DNA from: Solenopsis invicta
Lineage: Eukaryota > Arthropoda > Insecta > Hymenoptera > Formicidae
DNA: 64,000 nucleotides
NCBI RefSeq assembly: GCF_016802725.1
Contig: NC_052679.1
Coordinates: 12,443,463-12,507,462, forward strand
Reading direction: 5' to 3'
The translations under genes and the position numbers were made by a program. This document shows positions 1 to 10,750 of this stretch, piece by piece. Position 1 is the stretch's first letter, and the number at the start of each line of letters is the position of its first letter. The notes below the pieces were generated by a model. That model did not search any database. It was not told the DNA's origin and saw nothing but the letters and a program-made list of their open reading frames with translations.

Positions 1-623
1 AGGGTACTTTACTCTTGAACCTAACAGGGGTTGGGGTAGTTTCCGAAGGTATGACGGTGGTACAAAATTTGAAACTTTGTATTTTATCGTTACAAGTTAT
101 TGCGCCTTGAATGTCAGAGTATCGTTTGCTTCTGCTCGTTGCGAAGGTTTTTTTTACTCTTAGACTGGAGTTGTTTTAAATTGGGGATTGTTTGTGAGGA
201 ATGGATCAATATATTAACTTTTTCTTGATGGTACAAATTAGTACAAATTTATTTCTTCTGATTTCTTTGTTTTTTTTTTCATTTTTTAATTTTTTTAATG
301 TGGTCCTGCTAGCTTAATATTAAGCTAGCAACGCCACGTGTTTTTTTTAAATGTCAAGGGGTACAAAATTTTTTTTGTGGTATAAATTAGTACAAAATTA
401 GTACTAAATAATTAACTGGATCCAGTTTTATTTGGTCATTTGGTCTTGCTAGCTTATAAGAGGTTAAGAAATTATTTGAACAATAAAATCTACTATGATT
501 GATTGGCTATTGGCAATTTATTTAAATGTGTTATACACTTTATGGTCTTATAATTACATTAATTATCGAAATACTTATGTTTTATTTATTAGAAAAAAAT
601 ATTTTTAATTTGTGCATTTTTGC
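1..623. other. AT-rich sequence without a recognisable gene
   Basis: No coding region is supported. The stretch has several scattered GTACAAA-type motifs and a perfect 24-bp palindrome at 307-330 built on TGCTAGCTTAAT and its complement. A related TGCTAGCTTA recurs near 447. It is probably repeat-derived, but I cannot name a family. Confidence 0.5.
307..330. repeat. Perfect 24-bp palindrome
   Basis: TGCTAGCTTAAT is followed immediately by its exact reverse complement, with no spacer. A near copy of the left half (TTGCTAGCTTA) lies about 140 bp downstream. This could be a repeat terminus or a chance palindrome; no function can be assigned. Confidence 0.6.
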
Positions 624-625
624 TA

Positions 626-1949
626 TACGAGGTGTGTTCAAAAAGTATCGCGAATTTTGAATTTTCGCGGGTTACGTATATTCGAATTTCGATCTTTTTG
701 TGGCGTTATGTTGGTACTCATGTCTCACTTATGCCGACAAGCTCGGCCATTTTGAATGTTCACTTAATTGTTGACAGCTGCTTTGCTTGCACGTGTTTTG
801 GATCGTCTTCGATTTTTACCTATTCAAAAAAATGGATCAAAGAACCTGTATCAAATTTTGTGTGAAAAACGAAATTAAGTGCGCGGATGCATTCCGAATG
901 TTGACTGTGGCATACGGAGAAGCTACCTTGGACCGAAGCAACGTTTATCGGTGGTACAAAATGTTCTCAGAAGGCCGAGAAGATGTGAACGACGAAGAGC
1001 GTGCCGGACGCCCGAGCACTTCAACAACAGACGAAAAAATTAATGAAGTGGAGAAAATGGTATTGGCCAATCGTCGAATCACCGTTAGAGAAGTTGCTGA
1101 GGACCTAAACATATCGATTGGCTCGTGCCATTCGATTTTTATCAATGATTTGGGCATGAGACGGGTCGCCGCGAAATTCGTACCAAAATTGCTCAATTGC
1201 GACTAAAAACAGCATCGCATGAACATTGCTAATGAGATGTTGGACTCTGTCCGCGACGACCCAAATTTGCTCCAGAGGGTCATAACTGGTGACGAATCGT
1301 GGGTTTATGGTTATGACGTGGAAACCAAAGCTTAATCATCTCAATGGAAGCTGCCGCACGAACCAAGACCGAAAAAAGCGCGCCAAGTTCGGTCGAATGT
1401 GAAAGTTTTGCTGACAGTTTTCTTCGATTGCAGGGGCGTGGTGCATCATGAGTTCTTGCCACAGGGTAGAACGGTCAATAAGGAATATTACCTGCAAGTT
1501 ATGCGCAATTTGCGCGAAGCAATCCGCCAGAAACGCCCGGATTTGTGGAAGAACAAAAATTGGCTTTTGCACCACGATAACGCCCCTGCTCATACATCGT
1601 TGCTTGTGCGCGACTTTTTGGCCAAAAACAACACACTAATGATGCCGCAGCCACCGTATTTCCCAGATCTGGTCCCCTGTGACTTTTTCTTGTTCCCTAA
1701 ACTGAAGAGGCCCATGAAAGGACGACGTTACGCTACGCTTGACGAGATAAAGACGGCATCGAAGGAGGAGCTGAACAAGATAAAAAAAAATGATTTTTTG
1801 AAGTGCTTCGAAGATTGGAAAAACCGTTGGCACAAGTGTATAATATCTCATGGGGATTACTTTGAAGGGGACAAAATAGATATTCATGAATAAATAAATA
1901 ATTTTTGAAAAAACACAAAATTCGCGATACTTTTTGAACACACCTCGTA
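626..1949 (+). mobile_element. Mariner-like element with both terminal inverted repeats
   Basis: A 1324-bp element with about 33-bp terminal inverted repeats, starting TACGAGGTGTGTTCAAAAAG on the left and its near-exact complement on the right. It is flanked by TA at 624-625 and 1950-1951, the target duplication expected for mariner. It contains one decayed plus-strand transposase and an AATAAA-like motif overlapping the transposase stop. The ends look well preserved, so the copy could still be mobilised in trans by a related transposase; that is inference. Confidence 0.92.
832..1893 (+). pseudogene. Mariner transposase, two in-frame stops
   Basis: The reading frame starts at the methionine of MDQRTCIKF and runs in a single frame to the stop at 1893, but is cut by TAA at 1204-1206 and TAA at 1333-1335. 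Both sit where the family normally has glutamine, so each looks like a CAA to TAA change. The N-terminal part shows the helix-turn-helix DNA-binding region (VYRWYKMFSEG, then GRPSTSTTDE). The catalytic part keeps all three aspartates: TGDESWVYGYD, LLHHDNAPAHT and LVPCDFFLFPKLK, with 34 residues between the second and third (DD34D). The usual YSPDLAPCD reads YFPDLVPCD, a further sign of decay. No frameshift is seen. Without readthrough the protein is inactive. Confidence 0.92.
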
Positions 1950-1951
1950 TA

Positions 1952-2719
1952 TCCCCTTCATAAGAGTATGATATTTAATCAGACATTATCTGTGAGACAC
2001 ATGGTTTGTAGATAATTTATAACAAATGACAAATGATGTTTATAAAAAAGGACGTAAAACGATGTAATAACTTATAAAATATGTTTACAAAGTTTATTGG
2101 GGAATAAAAACAATAAAAATATACGAAATAATAATAATGCAATATTGAAGAGATTAAACCCATCGCATATAAAATGAAGTAAACTGTATATGTGTAGTAT
2201 AAACAGCTCACTGTTTGAACTAATAAACGTCTTGTGTAAATCAATGTGGCGATTTTATGTTAGATGCATATTGATCCAGCGGTCTTTTGCTTATGCTCTG
2301 TTGTGCATTTCATGTGTGATGAGCTATGTGTAAATAGCTGTAGAGTGCATATACGTGCACTTTTTATGTGCTCTGTGCATACTACCTCCCCACTCATAAA
2401 GTGGGTGTGTTCTGTTATTTATTATCAGAATGAAAATCTATAGTAAATGTAACGCGATTTATATATTTTCAGTACTCGTTGAGTAAATTTTGGAATGTAG
2501 CCAGTGTTATATTGCGGCATCAATCTCGTGCGCTAAAAGAGTTGTATATCTTAAACAAATATACAAGACATCGAACTGAATAGATAATCCAAGAGTTAAG
2601 CACTTCTATCTTGCTGTACATATTTCATCCTTTATTATTTCTTTCTATTATTTTATCAAAGCCGGTTAAGACTCATGCCGCCTCTATGCAATTAAATTGT
2701 TACCACTCTTACTCGAGTC
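1952..2719. other. AT-rich spacer between two transposons
   Basis: No gene is visible. Bases about 2425-2500 resemble part of the small palindromic element seen at 6783-6895 and 21686-21783 (a CTATAGTA motif, then an ACGT-like centre, then TCAGTACT). The rest is unassigned. Confidence 0.4.
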
Positions 2720-2723
2720 TTAA

Positions 2724-3940
2724 GGGGTAACACCACCTTTGAGGCCCTAAAATGATACCTAAGTTTGGGAATTTACTGTCGGCAAATGAATAACTTTATA
2801 TAAAAAAAAGCTTAGAGGGCTTTATTGTACATATATTGACAAGTAAAAAAATATTTTTTAATTTTCTTTTATGCACAAAATGGTGGCGTACTAGCCCATT
2901 TACAAAATCGTATTTTCTTAAAGATGAATTTTTGCGTGCAAGTTTTCTGCGACATGGTTTATGTTGGAATCAAACAAAAAAAATCTTCATTATCTACATA
3001 TTCAAAACTAAGGAAGTACGTAGGGATTTTTAAAAATATTAATTTTTATTAAAATGGCAGCCATTTATAGAAAAAAGTGGATTTTTTACCCAAAAATTTG
3101 TTTAAGAAATGCTGATTACAAAAAGAGTTTTCAACATTTTGCAAAAAGCCTACGTACTTCCCTGTAGAATAGTTACAAGAAGATTATGTTAAAATTTCAA
3201 GTCAATCGGATAAAAATTGTAAGAGTAACCTTGCACGCAAATTTGAAAAACTGTGTTTTGAGAAAAACACGTTTAAAGTTTTGGTAATTGATTTTTTGTG
3301 TATAAAGTTGAAAATTTTTAATTTATCTCTAATCTGCGATGCCTGCCCTATAAAGCTGTCCTTCCACAAGTTCAGCAGCCTCATTATACTCCTTTTTTGT
3401 TGCTAATAATGATATTCTGGTCTTTTTTGCTTCTTGGGTGAGACTGTGCTCGGGAAGTACGATGCGCCGCGCATCTAATTTTTGGCAATAATAATGACAA
3501 ATAGTGCCTACCATGAGGTTTTAGACTTGCAAAATTTTCATTAGACTGTTATAACCATTATTATAATAACAAACAGCCAAGTTTGTTGCATAAACACAGA
3601 AAAACTAATGGCGTCGCATAAACATAGAAACCGACGCTTTCAAAACTATTTACTGATATAGTACAACTAATAACATCTATATTGTGTTAATCAAAGGTCT
3701 ATTTTCGGTATATAAATAAGGCCCAAATAATATACGAAGCATAGAGAAGACGGGGCCGCTCCACATCGCTTGCAGCTGTTCGGTAGGCGCATGGAGACGA
3801 TTTATTTAATCAGCTCAAACACTATAATACAGTTTGAATTTTGTTCTAAAACTACTTACAGCATATTTTTATAAGTATAAACTAATGATTTAAGCAAAAA
3901 AAAATCGATTTTTTTCAAATCTTAAAGGTGGTGTTACCCC
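2724..3940. mobile_element. TTAA-flanked DNA element (Kolobok-like?), copy 1
   Basis: A 1217-bp element bounded by TTAA at 2720-2723 and 3941-3944. Its terminal inverted repeats begin GGGGTAACACCACCTTT on both ends. A second copy of similar size lies at 47268-48491 and a third left end at 52005. TTAA duplication is known for Kolobok and piggyBac superfamilies; I favour Kolobok, without a search. It carries a short minus-strand ORF that looks like the carboxyl end of a larger transposase. Confidence 0.75.
3329..3514 (-). pseudogene. C-terminal fragment of the TTAA-element protein
   Basis: A 61-residue ORF ending in QLYRAGIAD. The ORF in the sister element at 47880-48248 ends in MLYGPGIAD and aligns over the preceding charged helix (KTRISLLATKKEYNE versus ARTSIKSSRKENEEE). 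Shared endings in two copies of one transposon family suggest a conserved transposase carboxyl terminus. The upstream catalytic region is not recognisable, so this is a remnant. Family assignment to Kolobok is tentative. Confidence 0.5.
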
Positions 3941-3944
3941 TTAA

Positions 3945-5297
3945 GTATAATTTGATCTAAATTAATCAAATTTTATATTCTGTTGGCTATTGTTTTTTTG
4001 TTATTGGACATTGTTTTATGTATATTATTGCAAGGTTAATTATATTATGATATATAGGTTAATTTTTTAGAAATTTTTTTTAAAAATTAGACCGTCTCCC
4101 TAAATTTGCCGCCCTCACATGCTCGTTTAAACTAGATTCAGACTGCACGTAGCAAGCGGCAAGTGTTGAATAGCAATTAATCAATGAAGCTTACTGCTTG
4201 ATGTTTTTACATTTCTTACAATAATTATTTTACGTAGGTTAGAATATACGATTGCGCTACTTACTACGTTGACAAATTGATTCAACTTACTATGATTTTG
4301 TTAATATTAATAGTTAATATTAACCAAAATTGATATAACAATATTAATAAGTATTAATATTAATAACATAAAGTCACAGAATGGTTATGTGGCAAAGGGT
4401 TCGAGACTTTAAAAAAGTAATGTATTATCGTTATTGTTACTTTTTATAAAAAGTAATTTGTTATTGTTACTTGTTACTAATTTAAAAAAAATAACGCTTT
4501 ATCGTTTTTTTTACTTTTTTGTAATGCTAGTAAGTCATCAGATTTAAAATTACTTATTTAATAATCAAGGATAAATATTAAATATTAAAATTTGAAATTC
4601 TTTAAGCTATTATAGAAATATATAGAACTAGTTTTTCTATATAAGATATAAGTCGAATAAGGCCTACCTAAATAAACTAAGTGAGAATAAAATGTTTCAA
4701 TTACTCATAAACATAAAAATAAAGTTCTTATATAGAATATTTGTAAATAAACAAAAAGAAATTTTCTTTTAATTTTGAAATTGACTTATTAATTCTCCAA
4801 AGACACCGCTGTTTTTCCCTACTTACTTGAACACCGCGGGTCGTTGGCATTTTTAAAAGGGTTTTGGGTTTTAAAAAATCTGAAAAAATTCTGGTATACT
4901 CTTCTAACATATTTTAGAATATAATTTTATAATTGACTCTAAACGTTTATTTTTTTGTATGAGAACGAATTTAAGACAGATTCGGCAAAATTTGTTGAAA
5001 TAAAAAATTCTCTTTAACTTTTTTATACGTTTATAAAAAATCTTTTTTACTTTAAATAGTCAAAGGTTAGTACTTATGAGAAAAAAATTATGTAATGGTG
5101 GCCCTACTTGAAAAAAGTAAAATTATTTGATAACATAAATCAGTAATTTTGGTTTATGGAAAATATGTAAAAATGTAATATAAAATAAAAAAAATTACTT
5201 TTTGCTAAAGATTAGTATTTTATTATGAAATTACTTATTTAAAACATTTTTATTATATTTTGCCACATTTCTTAAGCCAAGGGCAAAAGATTTTATT
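3945..5297. other. AT-rich spacer with low-complexity tracts
   Basis: No gene is supported. It contains runs resembling AAAAAGTAA and TTGTTACTTT around 4410-4520 and 5110-5240, possibly remnants of a repeat family. The 60-codon minus-strand frame at 4728-4910 has no recognisable domain. Confidence 0.4.
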
Positions 5298-5299
5298 TA

Positions 5300-6558
5300 T
5301 TAGGTGTACAAAAAAGTTCTGAGCTTTTTTTGGCAAATTTCAATTTCTATTCAAAAACATACAAAAAAATTTTAATCAGCGAAATATTTTCCGTTTTCAT
5401 CAATGACCTTTTGCCATTTTTTGGGTAGATTGCGAATTCCTTGACGATAGAAGTTCATCGGCTTTGAAGCGATAAAATCATCAATGCAATTTCGTATTTC
5501 TTCAATTTCTATGAAATGTGTATCAGCCAACTAATGTTGCAGCGACCAGAATAGGTGGTAATCGGAAGGCGCTATGTCTGGGCTATACGTCGCGTACGGG
5601 AGAAGTTTCCAGCCTAACACAAAAATGTGGTCTTGAGTTGTTTTCGCGACATGTGGTCGGGCATTGTCATGCAGCAGGATCACTTTACGACTTTCTTGGC
5701 CAGTAAACGGTCTTTTTTCTTCTAATTCATCGCTCAAATTGTTTAATTGATGTTGGTAGCGGTCTGTCGTGATTGTTTTAGCTGGTTGTAACAACTCATA
5801 ATATAGCACACCTTTCCAATCCCATCAGATGCGGAGCAAAACCTTCTTAGTGTGGATATTGGCGTTTTGCCGTCGATGTTGAAAATTGACCAGGGTCAAT
5901 CCATGATTTTCTACGCTTAGGTTTATCATAAAGAATTCACATTTTTTAGCGCCTGTAATGATTTTGTGCAGAAAATCTTTTCCAGAACTTTGAAAGCAAA
6001 GTGAGTGCAGTGTTACGTCGTCGATTTTTGTCTTCAGATAATTTATGTGGAATTTATCTGCCTTTCTTCTGAATTTTTTCCATTGCATGTAAACGTACGG
6101 AAATGGCTTGCTGCGTAACGCCAAGCTCTTTTTCAGTTTGCGCAGAGTTCACATCCCGCAATGCTTGAATTGAATTTGTCCGTTTCAATTTAAGGGCGTC
6201 CAGCGGTTCATCTTCAAGACTGAAATTTCCTTGGCGAAATTTTTGGTACCATCTTTTACACGTAGCATGGCTTATAGCGTTATCTCCATATGCAGCACAA
6301 ATCATTTTAGTCGCTTCAATAGTATTTTTCTTCAGATGAAATGCAAAGTTGATGGAAAATTGAATATGCTCTTTTGTTATTACCATCGTAAACAATACTA
6401 ATTTTTAAGGTTATGCGCATTAAACGGCAAACTTCACAGCATTTTAGAAGTTAACGCTTTAAAACCGCAAAAAGGTGGGAAAATGAATAAAATTTAAATT
6501 TGTTTGGGTTGTTTTGGTTGTACGAAGTCTAAAGCTCAGAACTTTTTTATACACTTAA
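5300..6558 (-). mobile_element. Second mariner-like element, minus strand
   Basis: A 1259-bp element with terminal inverted repeats TTAGGTGTACAAAAAAGTTC on the left and TTAAGTGTATAAAAAAGTTC read inward from the right. TA duplications sit at 5298-5299 and 6559-6560. It belongs to a different mariner lineage from the element at 626-1949, judged by different ends and transposase sequence. The transposase inside is heavily decayed. Confidence 0.9.
5372..6395 (-). pseudogene. Mariner transposase, frameshifted and stopped
   Basis: The N-terminal piece (6054-6395) has the helix-turn-helix region, with CKRWYQKFRQGNFSLEDEP. Frameshifts then scatter the central part, where SWIDPGQFSTST-like sequence is visible across frames. 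The C-terminal piece (5531-5809) carries ILLHDNARPHVAK and YSPDIAPSDYHLFW, 34 residues between the two aspartates. The first catalytic motif, normally TGDEKW, reads TGAKKC, so the first aspartate is lost as well as the frame. An in-frame stop follows LQH, after which the conserved tail ending NGKYFAD can still be traced to its stop at 5372. It is clearly dead. Confidence 0.9.
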
Positions 6559-6782
6559 TAAAATATATTTTTCAGAATATATTGATACGACTTAATCAAT
6601 TGTACATTATTTTATATAATAAAGTGTTTTTTATAAATAAAATAATTGTTTACTTATATTACATATCGAAATTAAAACTAAAAATAACAAAAAATATAAT
6701 TTACTTGCGAAAAATACTACTTTACAGGACTTGGAGGAGGGAGAATTGTTAGTTCCTAGATCAACTTTCACATATTGCTGTA

Positions 6783-6895
6783 CGAAATACTACTGATAAA
6801 AGCTTCCGAAATTCACTGCCAGTACTGAAAATCTATAGTATACGTAACGTGAACTATAGATGTTTAGTACTGACAGCGTGTACCGGAACGCAACC
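6783..6895. repeat. Palindromic MITE, copy 1
   Basis: Shares TTCCGAAATTCACTG, CAGTACTGAAAA and CTATAGTATACGTAACGT with the element at 21686-21783. The two halves are roughly inverted around the ACGTAACGT centre. It is a short non-autonomous element whose right half is more diverged here. Confidence 0.6.
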
Positions 6896-7061
6896 AAAAT
6901 ATGCTGTTATTTGACCGATAAATTATCAGTACTAATAACTTTTTTGGGAAGGAGAACCGATTTCTTTTTTATCATGTAATGAATAATTCAAAATTAAAAA
7001 TTTGTTGGAGATTTTGTTGGAAAAATTTTGTTAATTTAAAATTTTACGATGTCTTCGAAGG

Positions 7062-7062
<1 letters not shown>

Positions 7063-7108
<46 letters not shown>
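7063..7108. repeat. (TAA)n microsatellite, tail of the retrotransposon
   Basis: About fifteen ATA/TAA units sit exactly at the 3' end of the minus-strand non-LTR element. Simple-repeat tails instead of poly-A are usual for several non-LTR clades, so this is probably the element's tail rather than an independent microsatellite. Confidence 0.8.
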
Positions 7109-7111
<3 letters not shown>

Positions 7112-10100
7112 AACTGAAGGGGCGGTCCTCACAGCCAAAGATCTGCCTGTGGCACGCAGATTGCAGTCTATTGTGCCTTCCTCTAGTCGTCCGTCACCTA
7201 CGGGAGCCCTGATTCTTTCGAAAAGAGACTCAGGTTCTTTATCGGTAGCCCACTTATTTGCCCTGGTTCGGGAAATGCCGAGCCTAGCAATTTTAGCCTT
7301 AGCCCAGCATAGGCCGGGCAGTCACAAAGAATACGGAGACTTGTCTCCTCCTCCTCTTCCTCCTCACATGCCCTACATTCGGCCGTATCAGATTGGCCCA
7401 GCTTGTGCATGTGGTAATTGAGGGCCCCATAACCAATCAGTATTTGCACTGCTAGCCTAGCGTCCCTTCTATTCAAGGACCTTATATCTCTGGCTAGGTC
7501 CTCACTAGGTGTTTCTCCTAGCAGGGCTTCAGTGCCGACATTTGGTTCTCATCTCATTTTTTTAAAACTCGAGGTGCTTACCCCGTAACCAGGCCCAAAT
7601 CCTTTTCTTGCCTAGAGAGGAGGGGATCTCCAGCGCCGGTCCTGGCCTAAACACCTCTATTTTTGATGCGGCCCTGGCCAGCCGATCAACCTCCTTGTTG
7701 CTCTCGATCCCCGAGTGACTAGGGACTCAGGTCAAGATAACTTCTTTATTCTTTGCTAGCCTTTCCAATGCATCTCTACAGTCCCAGACCAGCCGCGAGG
7801 TACAAATTCTTAAGTGCTTTAATAGCAGTTTGACTGTCCGAGCATATTCTGACACACTTTCTTGTCCCTCTCCCCTCCAGGGCCAGTTGGGCACATCTTG
7901 GAATTGTCACGATCTCCGTTTGGAATACTGTGGCATATCCATTCAGAGGCAGGCTTTCGTCACTTTTCTCTGACGACAAGTGATACCCGCACCAAAGCTT
8001 GTGTCCGTTTTGGAGCCGTCTGTAAACCAGATGTTCCCGTCCTAGGCTCGATTCAGTGCCTCAGGTCTTTTCCAGTCTTCGAGCTCTGTGATATGTACTT
8101 CAAAGCGCCTATCCAAGGCCCGAATTGCTGGCATTCTGTCCTGACTTGAAGATAGAGTCAGTCAGAATGCCACTGGGAAACCTAGTGTGCCCGGTCCTCT
8201 TCTTCCACTTTAATTTACAGGCTAGTCGATGTGCAGCAATCGCCACTGCTCCCATTACCTGGTGAAGTGGTTTAATCCCGAGCAAGATGCCCATTGCTGT
8301 TACCGGCGTAGTTTGCATTGCACTCAGAGCCTCTCTTAAAATCAGAGAGGCTCTGGGTGCAATCACACAACTGCTGCGTATGTAAGTCTGGGTCGAAGTA
8401 TTGCAGATCTAATAGACCATCTTGGACTTTAAACCCCACGTTTAGCCAAAGATCCTATTGCATGTCCAGAAGTAAAAGCACAGGCTCTTATAGCGATTGT
8501 CGAGGTGGAGGTTTCCTCCAAGACAGTTTCTTATCCAGGATCACTCCTAGATATTTTATTGACTCAGCTGGAACTACTTTCGTTCCCTCAAAAATGGACC
8601 CTTTTATAGTGCCCACTTTGTATCTGCGTATGAAGACAACGAGTCCTGTTTTTGGCTGATTCACTGACAAACCGATTCCTTTGCACCACTGCTCTACCAT
8701 TTCCAGTGTACTCTGCATGAGCTCCAAAAGCGGCCCAAGAAATGGTCCTTGCACTAGCAGAGCCATGTCGTCAACGTAACATTGCACAACGAAGCCTCTC
8801 TCACTCAGCCACCCGAGCATTCACCATCAGGCACCATAATAGTGGAGAGAGCATCCCGCCCTGGGGGCAACTTTTTTTCACCCATCCACTAACCTTCGCT
8901 GTTTCCAGCGAAGTTACGATCTATCGCCCAATCATCCCCCGGATCCACTTAACGAGTTTCTTTGGCACACCTGCGCAACGCTTCTTCACACACCATCTTG
9001 TGCGGGGTGTTGTTGAAAGCACCCTCTATATCTAAGAAGGTGCCTACCGCATAGCCGCCTCTCTCCAACTGCCCTTTTAATAAATGACACTGTCGCATGA
9101 AGAACCGTTTCTGCGGAAGAGCCCATGCATGTTGCGCGTGATGCAAGGGATGCTGTTGAAGGACAACGTCCCTCACATACGCATCAACCAATTTCTTCAG
9201 AGTTTTTAGGAGAAACGAGGTTAGACTTATTGGTCTGAAGTTTCTAGCGGATGAGTAGCTTGTTCTTCCCGTTTTCTGGATGAATACTATCCTTGCTAGT
9301 TTCTATGCACTAGGCGTATAGCTTAAAGCCAAACATGCCCTCAATGTTCTTGCCAGAGGTCCCACGACCAGCTCCAGCCTCCTTTGAAAAAGAGCCGGAA
9401 AGATCTGATTTGGTCCCGCCGACTTGAAGACATTTATTGCCTATTTCATCTTTTTAGGTTTAACGATACCAGCCGCTAGTCCCCAATCCGCTTTACGAGC
9501 CTTGCGCGAGCCTGCCGCTTCATAGGCAAACAGCTCTCCGTGCTCTCTATGAAAGTCCGGAAAGCTGGTCTCCAGCAGATGCACCAGACACCACTCCCTG
9601 CTCACCATTGTTCCATCAGGGAGACTAATGGAGTCCAGGACGGCGTTCAGGTTTTTGGCTAGAATTCTGCATAGTCTTGCGGTTTTGGGTATGCCCTCCA
9701 CCGACTTGCAGAATTCTTTCTGCTCTCACTACAGAATCTCTATAGTCTTTTTGAGCTTTTCTATGAAGTTCTTAGTCCGACTGGCGGCCCGTGTTCCTGG
9801 CTCTATTCTAGCCCCTCCGAGCCGCACCTTTGAGCTCCTACAGCTTGGGTTCCACCAGAAGGTTGCCCCTGGAGTTCTTAACCGCCCTCTCCGGGCAGTT
9901 CTTCTTATAACTCTCCACCAGAGCCCTCTGCAGATGATTTACGCAGAGTTCTAATTCTTCCTCCGTGTCATGCTTCTTGGGGAAGTTCTTGAGACTGCAA
10001 TCCAAGTCCTCCTGATATGATTCTTAATTGGTTCTTTTGGGGTCCCTAGATTTTGTTATATCCTCTCTGGCCCGTGCCAGCCTGAAGGTGATTTGTCTGT

Positions 10101-10740
10101 GGTCAGATAATGAGGGCTCATTTGAGGGGCGGATTCCGATAGCGCACGGAACCGATACTCCAACGGCTGATGCCTAGAGTTTTTCCGTTGGTTGGGTTAG
10201 ATAAGTCAAGATGATTGGTTGGTGGGCTATCGCACCGTGCGCTATCGGATCCCGTTCTTATTCGAGACCCTCCACCCGATCACATCCCTCGATATCTACC
10301 TAAAACAGACAGTAAGATCGAGAACATTTTTCTTTACCGCCTTGCAAAAGCTAGGCTTGTTACTTTGTTGAGAATCTCTACGTCCCTTGACGCCAGAAAT
10401 TCCAACAGCTTCTTACCTCTGTTATTGGTATTCGTGTTTCCTCAGACCGTGTAGTGCGAATTAGCATTGCACCCCACTATCAGGGGAAGCCACTTTACCT
10501 GGTAGTACTTCACCAGTCTTATTATCGATTCCGGTGGTGCCGAGCCCTTTTCATTGTGAGGAAAGTATACAGAGTGTACCACCTTTCTCTTACCTCCTGA
10601 CGCGTCAATGACGTCCAACTTGACAGTTACTACGTCTCTGGAACATAAATGCGTTACTAGTCAAACGTCCATGTCCTTCACTACTGCGCACGCTCTGGGC
10701 TTTACAGCTGTCGGAGACCTAAACATTCTCCTACCTTCTT
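7067..10740 (-). mobile_element. 5'-truncated non-LTR retrotransposon with 10-bp target duplication
   Basis: The element is flanked by perfect direct repeats GAAGGATTAA at 7057-7066 and 10741-10750, the mark of target-primed reverse transcription. Reading the minus strand from 10740 it shows, in order, part of an apurinic-type endonuclease, a reverse transcriptase, an RNase H domain, a cysteine-rich C-terminal segment and the simple-repeat tail. The 5' end lacks ORF1 and the start of ORF2. Endonuclease plus RNase H suggests the I/LOA/R1 group; I cannot say which clade. Confidence 0.92.
7198..10740 (-). pseudogene. Non-LTR retrotransposon ORF2 (endonuclease, RT, RNase H), broken
   Basis: Read 5' to 3' on the minus strand. 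The endonuclease end shows NANSHYTVWGNTN near 10450-10400, a variant of the CDANAHH..WGS motif. The RT thumb and palm follow: FLDIEGAFNNTPH (motif A, ORF 8949-9191), then FVVQCYVDDMALLV (the YxDD box, ORF 8488-8820) and SIKYLGVILDKKLSWR. An RNase H domain starts with TVFQTEIVTI and RICSDSQTAIKAL (7776-7979) and continues with VPSHSGIESNKEVDRLA near 7730-7670. The last ORF (7198-7476) has CRACEEEEEE and LCDCPAY, the usual cysteine/histidine tail. Pieces lie in different frames with intervening stops, so the copy is dead. Confidence 0.9.
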
Positions 10741-10750
10741 GAAGGATTAA

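Noticed and set aside
7149..9954. Plus-strand frames over the retrotransposon
   Set aside because: All are shadows of the minus-strand ORF2, which carries the RT and RNase H motifs.
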